The notes under the pieces: model-generated
Databases searched by the model: none
What the model was told of the DNA's origin: nothing
Seen by the model: only the letters and a program-made list of their open reading frames with translations
Shown: positions 37,415 through 45,752 of the stretch, piece by piece
How positions within the stretch are numbered: position 1 is the first letter of the stretch
Layout of the letters: every line of letters starts with the position of its first letter
Position numbers and translations under genes: made by a program
Source: Natronorubrum bangense
Lineage (GTDB): Archaea > Halobacteriota > Halobacteria > Halobacteriales > Natrialbaceae
DNA: 64,000 bases
NCBI RefSeq assembly: GCF_004799645.1
Contig: NZ_CP031305.1
Span: 1,674,001-1,738,000, forward strand
Direction: 5' to 3'

Positions 37415-38209
37415 TCAGTGCAGCGGTTCCGGCGCCGGTGGCACCTGCCGTTTGTGCTCGCTTCGCTCGTACATTCCGCGGACTTTCTCGACGGTCGCTT
37501 CGTCGACCTCGAGCAGCCGGCAGGTCGCAGCGACCGACAACGGGCCATCGATGTGTGTCACGAGGATCGAATCGAGCGTCTCGTAGCTGATTCCGAGCTC
37601 GTCTTCGTCGGTCTGGTCGGCCCACAGTTCTGCCGTCGCCGTCTTCGAGACGAGGTCTTCAGGCACGTCCATATGGCGTGCGAGCTGGCGAACCTGTGCT
37701 TTGTAGAGATTCCCGATCGGGTGACAGTCGACGGCTCCGTCGCCGTACTTGGTGAAGTAACCGACTGCCGCCTCGCTTCGGTTGCCGGTGCCGATGACCA
37801 GCCGGTTTTCGTGGTTCGCGACGAGGTAGTTCAGGACGGCTCGAACTCGCGCCCGGGCGTTGCCGACGGCCATGTGATCGCCTTCGGCGTCGGGGTAAGC
37901 CGCAAGCAGCGAGTCGATCACTGGCTCGAGTTCGATGACGTCGTAGCTAATCTCGAGGTCCTGGGCGACTCGTTCGGCGTCGCTCATGTTCTCGTCGCTG
38001 CTGACGGTTCCCGGGAGAACGAGGCCGTGTACGTTCTCGACACCGAGTGCGTCGACGAGAAGGTAGGCAGTGAGCGTGCTGTCGATGCCACCGGAGAGGC
38101 CGAGGACAGCACCGTCGACTCCGGCAGCGTCGACCTGACTCCTGATGAATTCGGTGATATGGTCGCGCCGCTGCTCCAGTTCCGCGTCCGAAAAGTGAAC
38201 GTCGGGCAT
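37415..38209 (-). CDS. nadE: NAD+ synthase, ammonia-dependent
   Basis: A 264-residue NAD synthetase that amidates nicotinic acid adenine dinucleotide to NAD+ using ATP and ammonia. The PP-loop SGGIDST is at about 39-45, and VGNARARVRAVLNYLVANHE plus GTGNRSEAAVGYFTKYGDGA follow in the normal order. There is no glutaminase domain, so free ammonia is the nitrogen source. KTATAELWADQTDEDELGIS is the conserved lid region. The nadABC genes (57-60 kb) and the NAD kinase gene (39.6 kb) complete the pathway in this window. Confidence 0.93.
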   Translation of the reverse strand: MPDVHFSDAELEQRRDHITEFIRSQVDAAGVDGAVLGLSGGIDSTLTAYLLVDALGVENVHGLVLPGTVSSDENMSDAERVAQDLEISYDVIELEPVIDSLLAAYPDAEGDHMAVGNARARVRAVLNYLVANHENRLVIGTGNRSEAAVGYFTKYGDGAVDCHPIGNLYKAQVRQLARHMDVPEDLVSKTATAELWADQTDEDELGISYETLDSILVTHIDGPLSVAATCRLLEVDEATVEKVRGMYERSEHKRQVPPAPEPLH

Positions 38210-38568
38210 GTAAATACGTATGAGTGGCTGAGCTTAATAACCACCCCTTACGCCCAATAGCTGGACGAATGTTGCGTTTTCGATCCGAAAACGGTGTTTG
38301 AAACGACAGCATGCGCAAAGAAGTATGTGTACACTGATAGATGGGCACAACCTCGTCTCATCCACAGTTATGGGGGCGTTGCGGTCCCCTCGAGTAGTAG
38401 TTACGAAAACGTCTCGAGAGATGTGACAGTCGATACGGATCGCGTTGGCTGTATTTCGGGCCCAACCCACCGGCGACTGCTTGTTGTCGGCCCACCGAAT
38501 CGACAGCTGGGTGCTCTTGAGCGGCCCAAATGATCGAGGACTGTCGCTGGCTATGAATCGGCGACTCG
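38210..38568. other. Intergenic, nothing recognised
   Basis: This stretch lies between the start of nadE and the palindrome beyond the universal stress gene. Close to nadE it should hold the nadE promoter (ATACGTATGAG near 38214-38224 and AACCACCCC follow). I see no gene or RNA in the remainder. Confidence 0.45.
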
Positions 38569-38626
38569 GACGGTCTACTGTCTCGAGTTCCTGCGGTCGC
38601 GCTAGGAACTCGAGCAAACCGTATCA
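38569..38626. repeat. Palindromic element anchored on a stop codon
   Basis: CTCGAGTTCCT (38582-38592) and AGGAACTCGAG (38604-38614) are a perfect 11-bp inverted repeat; the outer ends are ACGGTCTACTGT on one side and, read from the stress-protein stop codon, TGATACGGTTTGC on the other. The ends match the 7902-7976 element. It can serve as a terminator hairpin for the stress-protein gene. Confidence 0.65.
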
Positions 38627-39058
38627 GGGCTCGACGTCCGGTCCGACAGTGAGAACGGGGGCGGGTGCCTGGCGAACGACTCGCTGGGAGACGCTCCCGA
38701 CGACGTTGCGCTCGTACTCGTCACCGCTCGTTCCCATCACGATCAGATCGATCTCGTGTCCGTCGGCGTAGTCGACGATACACTCAGCGGGGTTGCCCGT
38801 ATCGATAGCTGTCTCGACCTCGAGGCCGAGATCGAGTGTCTCCGTCGCGAGCTCGTCAACGGCATTGTGTGCGTTCGCCTGGAGGTCATCACGGACCGCC
38901 TCGACTCGGTCGTCATCGAGGACCAGAAAGGCGCGATCGTCGACGACTGAGAGGATGTGGACTGTCGCTTCTCGCGTCGCTGCAATCTCGGCTGCGTGTG
39001 CAGCAACGACTGCTGCGTGGTCGCTTCCGTCAGTGGGAACGAGGATTCGGTCGTACAT
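38624..39058 (-). CDS. Universal stress protein (UspA family)
   Basis: A 144-residue UspA-domain protein. MYDRILVPTDGSDHAAVVAA at the start and IDLIVMGTSGDEYERNVVGS then VSQRVVRQAPAPVLTV at the end are standard; the G-x2-G-x8/9-G(S/T) pattern marks the ATP-binding subtype. One domain, normal length, cytoplasmic. Haloarchaea carry many copies; the individual role is unknown. Its stop codon is part of the 38569-38626 palindrome. Confidence 0.92.
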   Translation of the reverse strand: MYDRILVPTDGSDHAAVVAAHAAEIAATREATVHILSVVDDRAFLVLDDDRVEAVRDDLQANAHNAVDELATETLDLGLEVETAIDTGNPAECIVDYADGHEIDLIVMGTSGDEYERNVVGSVSQRVVRQAPAPVLTVGPDVEP

Positions 39059-39236
39059 CAGGGGCTATCCAGACGACTCGGGTGGATAAAAAAAGCGGTT
39101 TTTGTGGTTCTCCCCGCGTGGGAATAGCCTCCGATCGCAACCGCTCGAGATCGTTCAGTCGGGCGGCGCTGGCTGCCAGTCTCGCCCAGTAACAGGCGCT
39201 GTCGACTCCGACTTCGAGCAGTTCCGATCAGGGCGT

Positions 39237-39456
39237 TCAGCTGCGTTCGATTGTCACTGTTTCACGACTCTCGTGGGGTGCAACGAAGACTGCTCGGCGA
39301 CACCGATAGAGAAATCGACTGCTTCTGGGGGTGAACGTTATCGTCTTGTTGCCGACGTTGACGTGAACCTCGTCATTGTCCTCGTCGAACTCCAATGGGG
39401 GTCTCGAGCTCTGCTGCGAGTTCGAATCGCGGAAATTTCTTGTTACGGTTGTCCAT
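39237..39456 (-). pseudogene. Small gene with probable single-base frameshift
   Basis: On the minus strand, ATG at 39456 begins MDNRNKKFPRFELAAELETP. Then the frame runs into a stop after seven more codons. Skipping one C in the run CCCCC (near 39395-39399) joins it to LEFDEDNDEVHVNVGNKTIT and FTPRSSRFLYRC, ending at 39237, about 72 residues in all. Both parts look coding (acidic, beta-like). It may be a broken gene, a sequencing error in the C run, or programmed frameshifting. The rest of 39059-39603 shows nothing else. Confidence 0.4.
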
Positions 39457-39603
39457 TGAGGCATGCGAGCCAATGCCAGTGGTGGCGGCAAAAGTATGCA
39501 CACCGAACGACGCACAACACCGTCTTCCGCTCATCGACGATGAATCGGATCGACGCACGGGCGACACATGGCTTTTTTACTCCGGGATGGGTAGCCGCCG
39601 ACG

Positions 39604-40458
39604 ATGGACGTCGCCGTCGGAATCGTTGCCCAACGGAACAACGAGCGCGCACAGGACCTCGCTGCGACACTCGCCGAGACGCTCGAGTGCGAAGGCGAAC
39701 ACGAGCAGACGGCTGTCTCAGTCGTCGTCGACGAACTGACAGGTGAGGTGATCGATGTGCCTGCTGTCCCGGTCGCGTCGATGGCTACTCGTGACCTCGT
39801 CGTGAGTATCGGCGGCGATGGCACGCTGCTGTTCGTTGCCCGCGAAGTCGGCTCCACACCGATTCTCGGGGTCAATCTCGGCGAAGTCGGCTTTCTCAAC
39901 GCCGTCGCGCCCGACGATGCTCGTGCTGTCGCCACCGACCTCGTCACGACGCTCCGTGAAACCGGTTCGCTCGAGGGTTGCGAACGCTTTCGACTCGAGG
40001 CGACCAGCGACGGCGACTGGACGCTCGAGCCGGCACTCAACGAAATCGTCGTCCACGGGCCACGCCGGGGCCACGGTGGCGGCGCGACCATCGAGGTCCG
40101 GATCGACGGCGAATGCTACGCCGAGAGTCACGCCGACGGCGTGCTCGTCGCAACGTCGGCGGGCTCGACTGCGTACAATCTGAGTGAGGGCGGGCCGCTG
40201 GTCCACCCGGCGACGAACGCGCTGGTCGTCACCCAGATGGCCGCAACCGATTCGATGCCGCCGCTGGTCGTCGACCCAGAGACTGAACTCACGATTTCGG
40301 TCTCAGGTACTGACACCGCCTACGTAATCAGCGACGGCCGAAACCGACGGCGACTCGAGCCGCCGGCGACGGTTACGGTCTCGCTTGCGGCCGAGCCGGT
40401 TCGGCTCGTCGGACCGCGAGGAAACTTCGTTGCCAGCCTTGACAAACTCGACTCCTGA
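39604..40458 (+). CDS. NAD+ kinase
   Basis: A 284-residue NAD/NADH kinase that makes NADP+ with ATP or polyphosphate. The diagnostic GGDGT is in LVVSIGGDGTLLFVARE (about 73-82), followed by LGVNLGEVGFLN and the second-domain NEIVVHGPRRGHGGGA and ADGVLVATSAGSTAYNLSEGG (about 176-196). Length is normal. It acts downstream of the nadABC and nadE products encoded in this window. The adjacent broken small gene is unrelated. Confidence 0.93.
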   Translation: MDVAVGIVAQRNNERAQDLAATLAETLECEGEHEQTAVSVVVDELTGEVIDVPAVPVASMATRDLVVSIGGDGTLLFVAREVGSTPILGVNLGEVGFLNAVAPDDARAVATDLVTTLRETGSLEGCERFRLEATSDGDWTLEPALNEIVVHGPRRGHGGGATIEVRIDGECYAESHADGVLVATSAGSTAYNLSEGGPLVHPATNALVVTQMAATDSMPPLVVDPETELTISVSGTDTAYVISDGRNRRRLEPPATVTVSLAAEPVRLVGPRGNFVASLDKLDS

Positions 40459-40498
40459 CGAATCGTCTATCTGGCGACCCGTTATCACTGATTCTCGA

Positions 40499-41119
40499 TC
40501 ACTCGAGAAGGCGCTCGAACCGTGCCGGTGGAACGGCTCCACGGGCGATCTGGCCGTCGTACATAAACGTCGGCACACCGGTGATTCCCCGTTGCTGAGC
40601 CATCGAAAATCGATCCTCGAGTTCCGTCCGGACGCTGTCGTCGTCGATCGCCGATCGAATCTCATCGACTGGAAGCCCGACAGCGGCTGCGATGTCAGCT
40701 AATACATCGACCTCGCCAATATCACGCCCGTCCTGCCAGAGCGCGGCATAAATCTCGTCGTCGAAGGTGGCCCACTGGTCGGGGTACTCCTGTTTGACGT
40801 ACCACGCTGCCTGTTGGGCAGGCAGCGAGTCGACCTCGATCGCCAGCTCCTGGACCATCTCGACGTCGTACGCCGCCTGGAGTCGGCGGACGTTCTGTTT
40901 CGCCTGCTCGAAGTACGCCTCGTCTTTGCCGTCGTCGACATCGTGGTCGATCGAGCCGTCCGCCCTGCGCTTCCCGCTTCGGAGGTCGAACGGCTGCCAG
41001 TCGACCTCGAGTGGGGTGGCACGCGTCTCGCGGTACTGCTCGAGGGACTGGGTGCCAAGATAACAGAACGGGCAGACGTAATCGGCGTAGCACTCGAGTT
41101 GGTCGACTGTCTCGGACAT
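40499..41119 (-). CDS. DsbA family oxidoreductase (FrnE-like)
   Basis: A 206-residue thioredoxin-fold protein of the DsbA/FrnE class. The redox motif CPFC is at 16-19 (YADYVCPFCYLGTQSLEQY), the helical insertion spans about 65-165, and the cis-Pro loop GITGVPTFMYDGQ is near 180-192. No signal peptide, so it acts in the cytoplasm, unlike secreted DsbA. FrnE homologs have been linked to oxidative-stress tolerance. Length matches the 200-215 of the family. Confidence 0.88.
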   Translation of the reverse strand: MSETVDQLECYADYVCPFCYLGTQSLEQYRETRATPLEVDWQPFDLRSGKRRADGSIDHDVDDGKDEAYFEQAKQNVRRLQAAYDVEMVQELAIEVDSLPAQQAAWYVKQEYPDQWATFDDEIYAALWQDGRDIGEVDVLADIAAAVGLPVDEIRSAIDDDSVRTELEDRFSMAQQRGITGVPTFMYDGQIARGAVPPARFERLLE

Positions 41120-41244
41120 ACGACTGCTAACGCGCCGGGACAGAAAAGTCGATATGCTGAGTCATGACACAATTCGGATTGTCGTTGACTGATATCTGAG
41201 ACGCTGGTTGCCGAAATCCCGCTGTCGGGGGTACGAAAACCCGG

Positions 41245-42027
41245 TTAGCGTCCGTTTGAACGCTCGCCCGCTGGTACGCCCCCACTGTCGCCGCTTTCGG
41301 CCGTTCCGGTCACGTTCGGCAGATTTGGATCTTGGTACGGGTTCCGACCGTAGGCTGGGAGCTCGTCCTCGAGTTGGGCTTTGAGCACGCGTCGAAGCCG
41401 GTTCAGACTCGTCGTATCGAGGCCGTAGTCGGCTGCGAGGCGTTTGAACGTCTCCTCGTCGGTAATATCGTGGGCACGGTACTGGCCGAACAGATCGTCC
41501 ATTCGCTCGGCAGACAGCGCCTGGGCGTCGATATCGTCGAGCCCGAAGTACGCTTGCCGGTCGACGTCGACGACGTGGCGGATCACCACCAGCGCGACTT
41601 TTTCGATTGCGCGCTGGCTGCCAAACTCTCGAAGGTCGATCTCATCCATGACTCCGAGAGCGAGATCACGCTGCCACGGCGTCACGTCGAGGGCGTTACA
41701 CAGCGCCTGGGTCGTTCGGAGGCGGTCGAGTCGGTGGGCGCGCTCGCTGTAGCCCGGCGTCGCCGCGTGCTGTTCGTCGTGGAGGCGACGAACGCTGTCG
41801 GAGAGATCCCCGTCGGGCGACTCCGCGCGGCCGATGACGGTCGCACTCGGCGTGACGACGCCCCACTGACGAACCGTCGAATCGCGCTGGACATCCGCTC
41901 GAGAGAGCGAGCCAGAGCCGGGTCGTGTCTCGAGGCGCCGGTCCGCCTCGTACGCTGATTGCGGGCTGTCGCCGACGGCCACGGACTGGCTGGCGTCCGG
42001 ACCGGGTTCAGCACCGTCGTCTCTCAT
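41245..42027 (-). CDS. DNA-directed RNA polymerase subunit epsilon (haloarchaeal)
   Basis: A 260-residue protein matching the haloarchaeal RNA polymerase subunit epsilon, a protein reported with RNA polymerase in Halobacterium. The N-terminal 60 residues are disordered and acidic. VRQWGVVTPSATVIGRAESP then LHDEQHAATPGYSERAHRLD, and RTTQALCNALDVTPWQRDLA to RAIEKVALVVIRHVVDVDRQ (cyclin-like helices similar to TFB) are the conserved core. Its exact role is uncertain. The upstream side carries three copies of the 31-bp repeat, which may include its promoter. Confidence 0.75.
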   Translation of the reverse strand: MRDDGAEPGPDASQSVAVGDSPQSAYEADRRLETRPGSGSLSRADVQRDSTVRQWGVVTPSATVIGRAESPDGDLSDSVRRLHDEQHAATPGYSERAHRLDRLRTTQALCNALDVTPWQRDLALGVMDEIDLREFGSQRAIEKVALVVIRHVVDVDRQAYFGLDDIDAQALSAERMDDLFGQYRAHDITDEETFKRLAADYGLDTTSLNRLRRVLKAQLEDELPAYGRNPYQDPNLPNVTGTAESGDSGGVPAGERSNGR

Positions 42028-42139
42028 TACGTCTCGCTCGGACAGGCAGACAGAAAAAGGCTCGCTCGTCTCGAACTGCCTCCAACGAGGACTGTTCTTT
42101 CAGATAACAAGTCCTCGAACCATCGCCAGCGCTGATGCT

Positions 42140-42425
42140 CTCGAGGAGATGGTGTCCGCGAAAAGCCCTTCGTAGCTTCACCTTATGACCAGAGACACTT
42201 AAAGAACGTCGGCGATCAACAGCGAGTCGATCGAACGTCGTAACTGGCGAATATGAGCACTCGAGAAGCGACCGTTCTCCCGTCATAGCTCCATCTTGTG
42301 ACGAGAAGTACTTAAATGAACGCAGACCGGATCAGTGCTGGACACCAGTCGCTGGCTGATGTTGAGTCCTCGAGAAGCGACCGTTCTCCCGTCATAGCTC
42401 CACCTTGTGACGAGAAGTACTTAAA
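42140..42425 (+). repeat. 31-bp repeat cluster, left side (three copies)
   Basis: Cores at 42173-42203, 42286-42316 and 42395-42425 read TAGCTyCAyCTTrTGAC, then nAGA and a variable trinucleotide, then CACTTAAA or TACTTAAA. Copies 2 and 3 are also nearly identical over the 26 bases before the core (CTCGAGAAGCGACCG then TTCTCCCGTCA), and CGTCA/TGACG can pair across the loop. Periods are 113 and 109 bases. On the minus strand the unit offers TTTAAG with an ATG 24 bases downstream (copies 2 and 3), like a leaderless promoter toward the RNA polymerase epsilon gene. No gene is visible in 42028-42462. Confidence 0.8.
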
Positions 42426-42462
42426 TGGGACACGGATCGTGACTGGAGAGACGCAGAACGAG

Positions 42463-43383
42463 CTACTGAACCGCAGCGATCAGGCCGTCGATATACTCGT
42501 CTAGCTGTCCGATATCGGGACCATCGCGTGCGTGTATCGCGGGATCGATCTCCTGTGGTGGGTGGGCAAAGTCGCGACCGACGGCGTCGCCGATTGTGGC
42601 GGCACCCTCGCCCGCGCGCTTGCGCTCGAGCAGCTCACGAGCGCGCTCGATCCGTTTGGCATCGAACACCGCGGGTGCCTGCTCGGTCAGGAACCGTTCG
42701 AACTCGAGGGCCGGCAGCTCGTGGCCGTCACGCTCTCCAGTGGCCTGCAGGTAGCGGGCCGACATCGCCGCGCGAGTGATCGTCAGATTCCGTTTCACCG
42801 TCGGTTTGGTCTGGGTTTCGGTGAATCGCTCGTCGCCGGCTGCGACCGTCATCGTCCCATCGTCAGTTTCGACGAGGTATGCATCCTCGAGCACGTCGAT
42901 GATCGGGACGCATTCGTCGTCGTTGCGAACCAGATGGTGCGAGATGTACTTTCGGTAGTTGCTCGTCGCGATGCCGCGCCACGTGTGATAGAGCTCCATC
43001 GGGTTGTACGTCCGTTCGATGTACGCTGCGAGGTCGGCTGGATCGTATGCGGCTCGATAGCGGATCGGACTGCGAAGGATGTCGATCGCACCCTCGTTGG
43101 AGTCGGCAAGCAGGCCTGCGAACGTGCGGATGTCCCAGCCCTGAACGTCGATCTCGCCGTATTCGCGGTTGATGACCTCCGTGGGGCCGCGGAGGTGGGC
43201 GTACTGGCGCAGGTCTGTCGGTACGAAGACGACGCCGACGTCGTAGTCGCTGTCGGGACCAGCCGCCCCCCAGGCGTAACTGCCGCGGGCGACGGCCAAC
43301 GCGACGGTCACGTCATACTCGGACTCGAGTGTCTCCAGTGTGTCGTCGACCGCGTCAAAGACGTGTGTCGGAACCGATTCCAT
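42463..43383 (-). CDS. Nucleotidyltransferase-domain protein (COG3541-like)
   Basis: A 306-residue protein with a DNA polymerase beta-like nucleotidyltransferase domain. GSYAWGAAGPDSDYDVGVVFV (about 35-55) gives the G-S and D-x-D catalytic motif, with a third Asp candidate in EYGEIDVQGWDIR (about 75-87). The C-terminal helical part (about 190-290) is typical of the COG3541 group, whose function is unknown. ATG 43383 gives MESVPTHVFDAVD; the frame remains open upstream into repeat copy 4 but that part is repeat-derived. It sits between two clusters of the 31-bp repeat, one of which may be its promoter. Confidence 0.82.
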   Translation of the reverse strand: MESVPTHVFDAVDDTLETLESEYDVTVALAVARGSYAWGAAGPDSDYDVGVVFVPTDLRQYAHLRGPTEVINREYGEIDVQGWDIRTFAGLLADSNEGAIDILRSPIRYRAAYDPADLAAYIERTYNPMELYHTWRGIATSNYRKYISHHLVRNDDECVPIIDVLEDAYLVETDDGTMTVAAGDERFTETQTKPTVKRNLTITRAAMSARYLQATGERDGHELPALEFERFLTEQAPAVFDAKRIERARELLERKRAGEGAATIGDAVGRDFAHPPQEIDPAIHARDGPDIGQLDEYIDGLIAAVQ

Positions 43384-43440
43384 AGCTGCTGTCTGCGAGT
43401 TGGACGGAGAAAGCGGTGGACCAGGTCCAAATGCCCTTCG

Positions 43441-43740
43441 TAGCTTCACCTTGTGACCAGAGGCACTTAAAGCCAGAGCGGCATGGTCGCAGTCGTCACT
43501 CGAGTCGTTCGATGGTCGTTGAGAACGGCAATCGTAGTGGTGACTTGCTGGTTGTGAGTCCTCGAGAACGGCGACGTCCCGTCATAGCTCCACCTTGTGA
43601 CGAGAGTAACTTAAAGGCGGATCGGGACCGGAGCAACACTGCCGGTCGGCGGACACACCGGTCGCTGTGTGGGTAGTAACGCGTCAAGAAGTAACCGTTC
43701 TCCCGTCGTATCTCTATCTTGTGACTAGAAGTACTTAAAG
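43441..43740 (+). repeat. 31-bp repeat cluster, right side (three copies)
   Basis: Cores at 43441-43471, 43585-43615 and 43710-43740, same orientation as the left cluster. Copy 4 (43441) is closest to copy 1 (shared CCCTTCG before the core); copy 5 is closest to copy 3; copy 6 is most diverged but keeps CTTGTGAC and AGTACTTAAA. Periods are 144 and 125 bases. They lie upstream of the nucleotidyltransferase gene (minus strand) and upstream of mptA (plus strand). The interval 43384-43901 has no gene. Confidence 0.8.
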
Positions 43741-43901
43741 TACCTCGAGCGTTGCAGGCCATCGTAACGAGCGGCCGGCAGTTGCCGTTGCTCGGGCCCA
43801 GCTTGCTGCTGGTGCAGTCCCGGCACTGGAGTCGATGACTGCTCATCCCGAGAATGTCGTCTTCCGAAAGGTTGAATCACATCCTGCTCTGAATGCGCAC
43901 A

Positions 43902-44834
43902 ATGAGTCACCAGTTGCCGGACGTGCAGGCGTCGTCTCCCGACGTCACCGTCGGACTGAGTCAGGTTGGCGTCACTGGCGTCGACAAACTCGTCAAGATC
44001 GCCCGCGAAGACAAGCGCCCGATCGTTCTCACTGCCGAATTCGAGGTCTTCGTCGATCTCCCTGGCTGGCGAAAGGGCGCGGACATGAGCCGCAACATGG
44101 AGGTCATCGACGAGATTCTCGAGGATGCAACTCGCGAAGAGGCCTACCGCGTCGAAGAAGTCTGTGGAGAGGCCGCAGAGCGACTCCTCGAGAAACACGA
44201 CTACACCTCGAAAGCCGAGGTGTCGATGGAAGCAGAGTTCATGCGCCGCGAGCAGACACCCGCAAGCGACCGTGAGACCCAACACACCGTCGATATCATC
44301 GCCTCGGCGACGGCGACCGAAGACGGCACGCGCGAGGAGATCGGCGCAGAGGTCACCGGGATGACCGTCTGTCCGTGTTCGCAGGGGATGTCCACCTCAC
44401 GCGCGAAAGAGACGCTGCAGAATCTGGGCGTCGAAGACGAGACGATCACGGCGTTCTTGGACGAAGTCCCTCAGCCCGGCCACTCGCAGCGAGGGCATGC
44501 AACGCTGACCGTCGAATCTAGCGGCGACCCGCAGATTGATCTGAACGATATCATCGACGTCGCCCGCGACTCGATGAGTGCCCGGATCTACAACCTCGCG
44601 AAACGACCCGACGAGGATCACATGACCTACGCGGCCCACGCCGACGCGAAGTTCGTCGAGGACTGTGTGCGCGCGCTGGCCGACGGCGTCGTCGACGAGT
44701 TCGATCATCTGCCAGACGACGCAGTGATCACAATGGCCCAGTCCAACGACGAGTCGATCCACCAGCACAACGCCCACGCCGAACGCATCGTCGAGATGGC
44801 GACGCTACGCAAGGAAGTCAACGGCGACAACTGA
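43902..44834 (+). CDS. mptA: GTP cyclohydrolase MptA (type IV / FolE2-like)
   Basis: A 310-residue Fe(II)-dependent GTP cyclohydrolase that converts GTP to 7,8-dihydroneopterin 2',3'-cyclic phosphate at the start of archaeal pterin synthesis. The conserved Cys is in [14 protein letters not shown] (about 147-160), with metal-ligand His residues in [12 protein letters not shown] (about 191-202) and late [31 protein letters not shown] is the typical N-terminus. ATG 43902 gives [11 protein letters not shown]; an ATG nine bases earlier is also in frame. MptD, a later step, is at 8939-9307. Confidence 0.93.
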   Translation: MSHQLPDVQASSPDVTVGLSQVGVTGVDKLVKIAREDKRPIVLTAEFEVFVDLPGWRKGADMSRNMEVIDEILEDATREEAYRVEEVCGEAAERLLEKHDYTSKAEVSMEAEFMRREQTPASDRETQHTVDIIASATATEDGTREEIGAEVTGMTVCPCSQGMSTSRAKETLQNLGVEDETITAFLDEVPQPGHSQRGHATLTVESSGDPQIDLNDIIDVARDSMSARIYNLAKRPDEDHMTYAAHADAKFVEDCVRALADGVVDEFDHLPDDAVITMAQSNDESIHQHNAHAERIVEMATLRKEVNGDN

Positions 44835-44863
44835 GACCGATCTGTCTGCCCGACTCGAGATGC

Positions 44864-45667
44864 TCAGAACTCGAGCGGCTCTGCCTCGTCCCACCGGGGG
44901 GCGAACTCCTTGTGGACGTTCGCAGCGAACTCGGGGTCTTTGAGGTCGATCATACCGAACGCCTCGCTCGAGGCGAGTGGGTTCGGTACCTGAATGCAGA
45001 CCTCGACACCATCGATAATGTTGAACGAGCCCGTGACGTCGTCGTTCGTCCGCACGTCAAAATCAGACCGTTGCTGTAAGGTTTCTCGGTACCGCTTGCC
45101 CACATCTTCGGAAAGCGACGCCACCATCTCGCGAGTCAACAGGAGATCAACCGAGACACCCCGGTCGAGGGCGTCTTCGAGTTGAGCGTTAACCTGCTCG
45201 CTGACGGTCTGGAGGTCCCATTGGGGGGCCGGATCCGCAGAGACCATCACGATGTGATCGTCGGCGGCTGCAAGCCGCTCGAGCAGCAGGTCGATCGTCT
45301 CTTCAGGGCCGACGGCAGCGGTCCAGAACTGATCTTCGACCGGCTCGGCGGCGTCAAGTTCGTCGGCCAGTTCGTCGACGATCGACGCATACTGGTCTGC
45401 CTTCTCCTCGAGTTCGCGTTTCTTGTCGTCGAGCAGCCGATCGAGCGCCGTCGCAGGCTCGACGGCGACGTACTTTTTCGGCCGGCTTGCGGTCTGGCTC
45501 CGGACGAGATTGTACTGCTCGATGCTGTTGAGGACGTCATAGATCCGCCCCATCGGCACGTCGCTCGCGCGTGACAACTCCTTGGCTGTTGTGGGGCCGG
45601 TGTTGAGCAATGCCCGATATGCTCGAGCTTCGTACTCCGAGAGCCCGAGATCCCTGAGACTGGCCAT
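44864..45667 (-). CDS. TrmB family transcriptional regulator
   Basis: A 267-residue regulator of the TrmB type. An N-terminal winged helix (LRDLGLSEYEARAYRALLNT, ELSRASDVPMGRIYDVLNSI) is followed by a coiled coil (about 78-105) and a C-terminal TrmB domain (VGPEETIDLLLERLAAADDH to DIKDPEFAANVH-like end, about 115-260). In haloarchaea the best-studied TrmB controls gluconeogenesis and glycolysis genes; others are global regulators. The effector of this one is unknown. ATG 45667 gives MASLRDLGLSEYE. Convergent with mptA. Confidence 0.88.
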   Translation of the reverse strand: MASLRDLGLSEYEARAYRALLNTGPTTAKELSRASDVPMGRIYDVLNSIEQYNLVRSQTASRPKKYVAVEPATALDRLLDDKKRELEEKADQYASIVDELADELDAAEPVEDQFWTAAVGPEETIDLLLERLAAADDHIVMVSADPAPQWDLQTVSEQVNAQLEDALDRGVSVDLLLTREMVASLSEDVGKRYRETLQQRSDFDVRTNDDVTGSFNIIDGVEVCIQVPNPLASSEAFGMIDLKDPEFAANVHKEFAPRWDEAEPLEF

Positions 45668-45752
45668 GTGATGACCGACCAACTGAAGAAACATAAACGC
45701 TGTGGTGGTTTGATCGCTGTTCAGTTTTCCATCGCAGCAGCGCCTGTCGGCG

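Noticed and set aside
42140..43740. 31-bp repeats as a CRISPR array
   Set aside because: Periods range from 109 to 144 bases within clusters, a 1-kb gene interrupts them, flanks are partly conserved and no cas gene is near.
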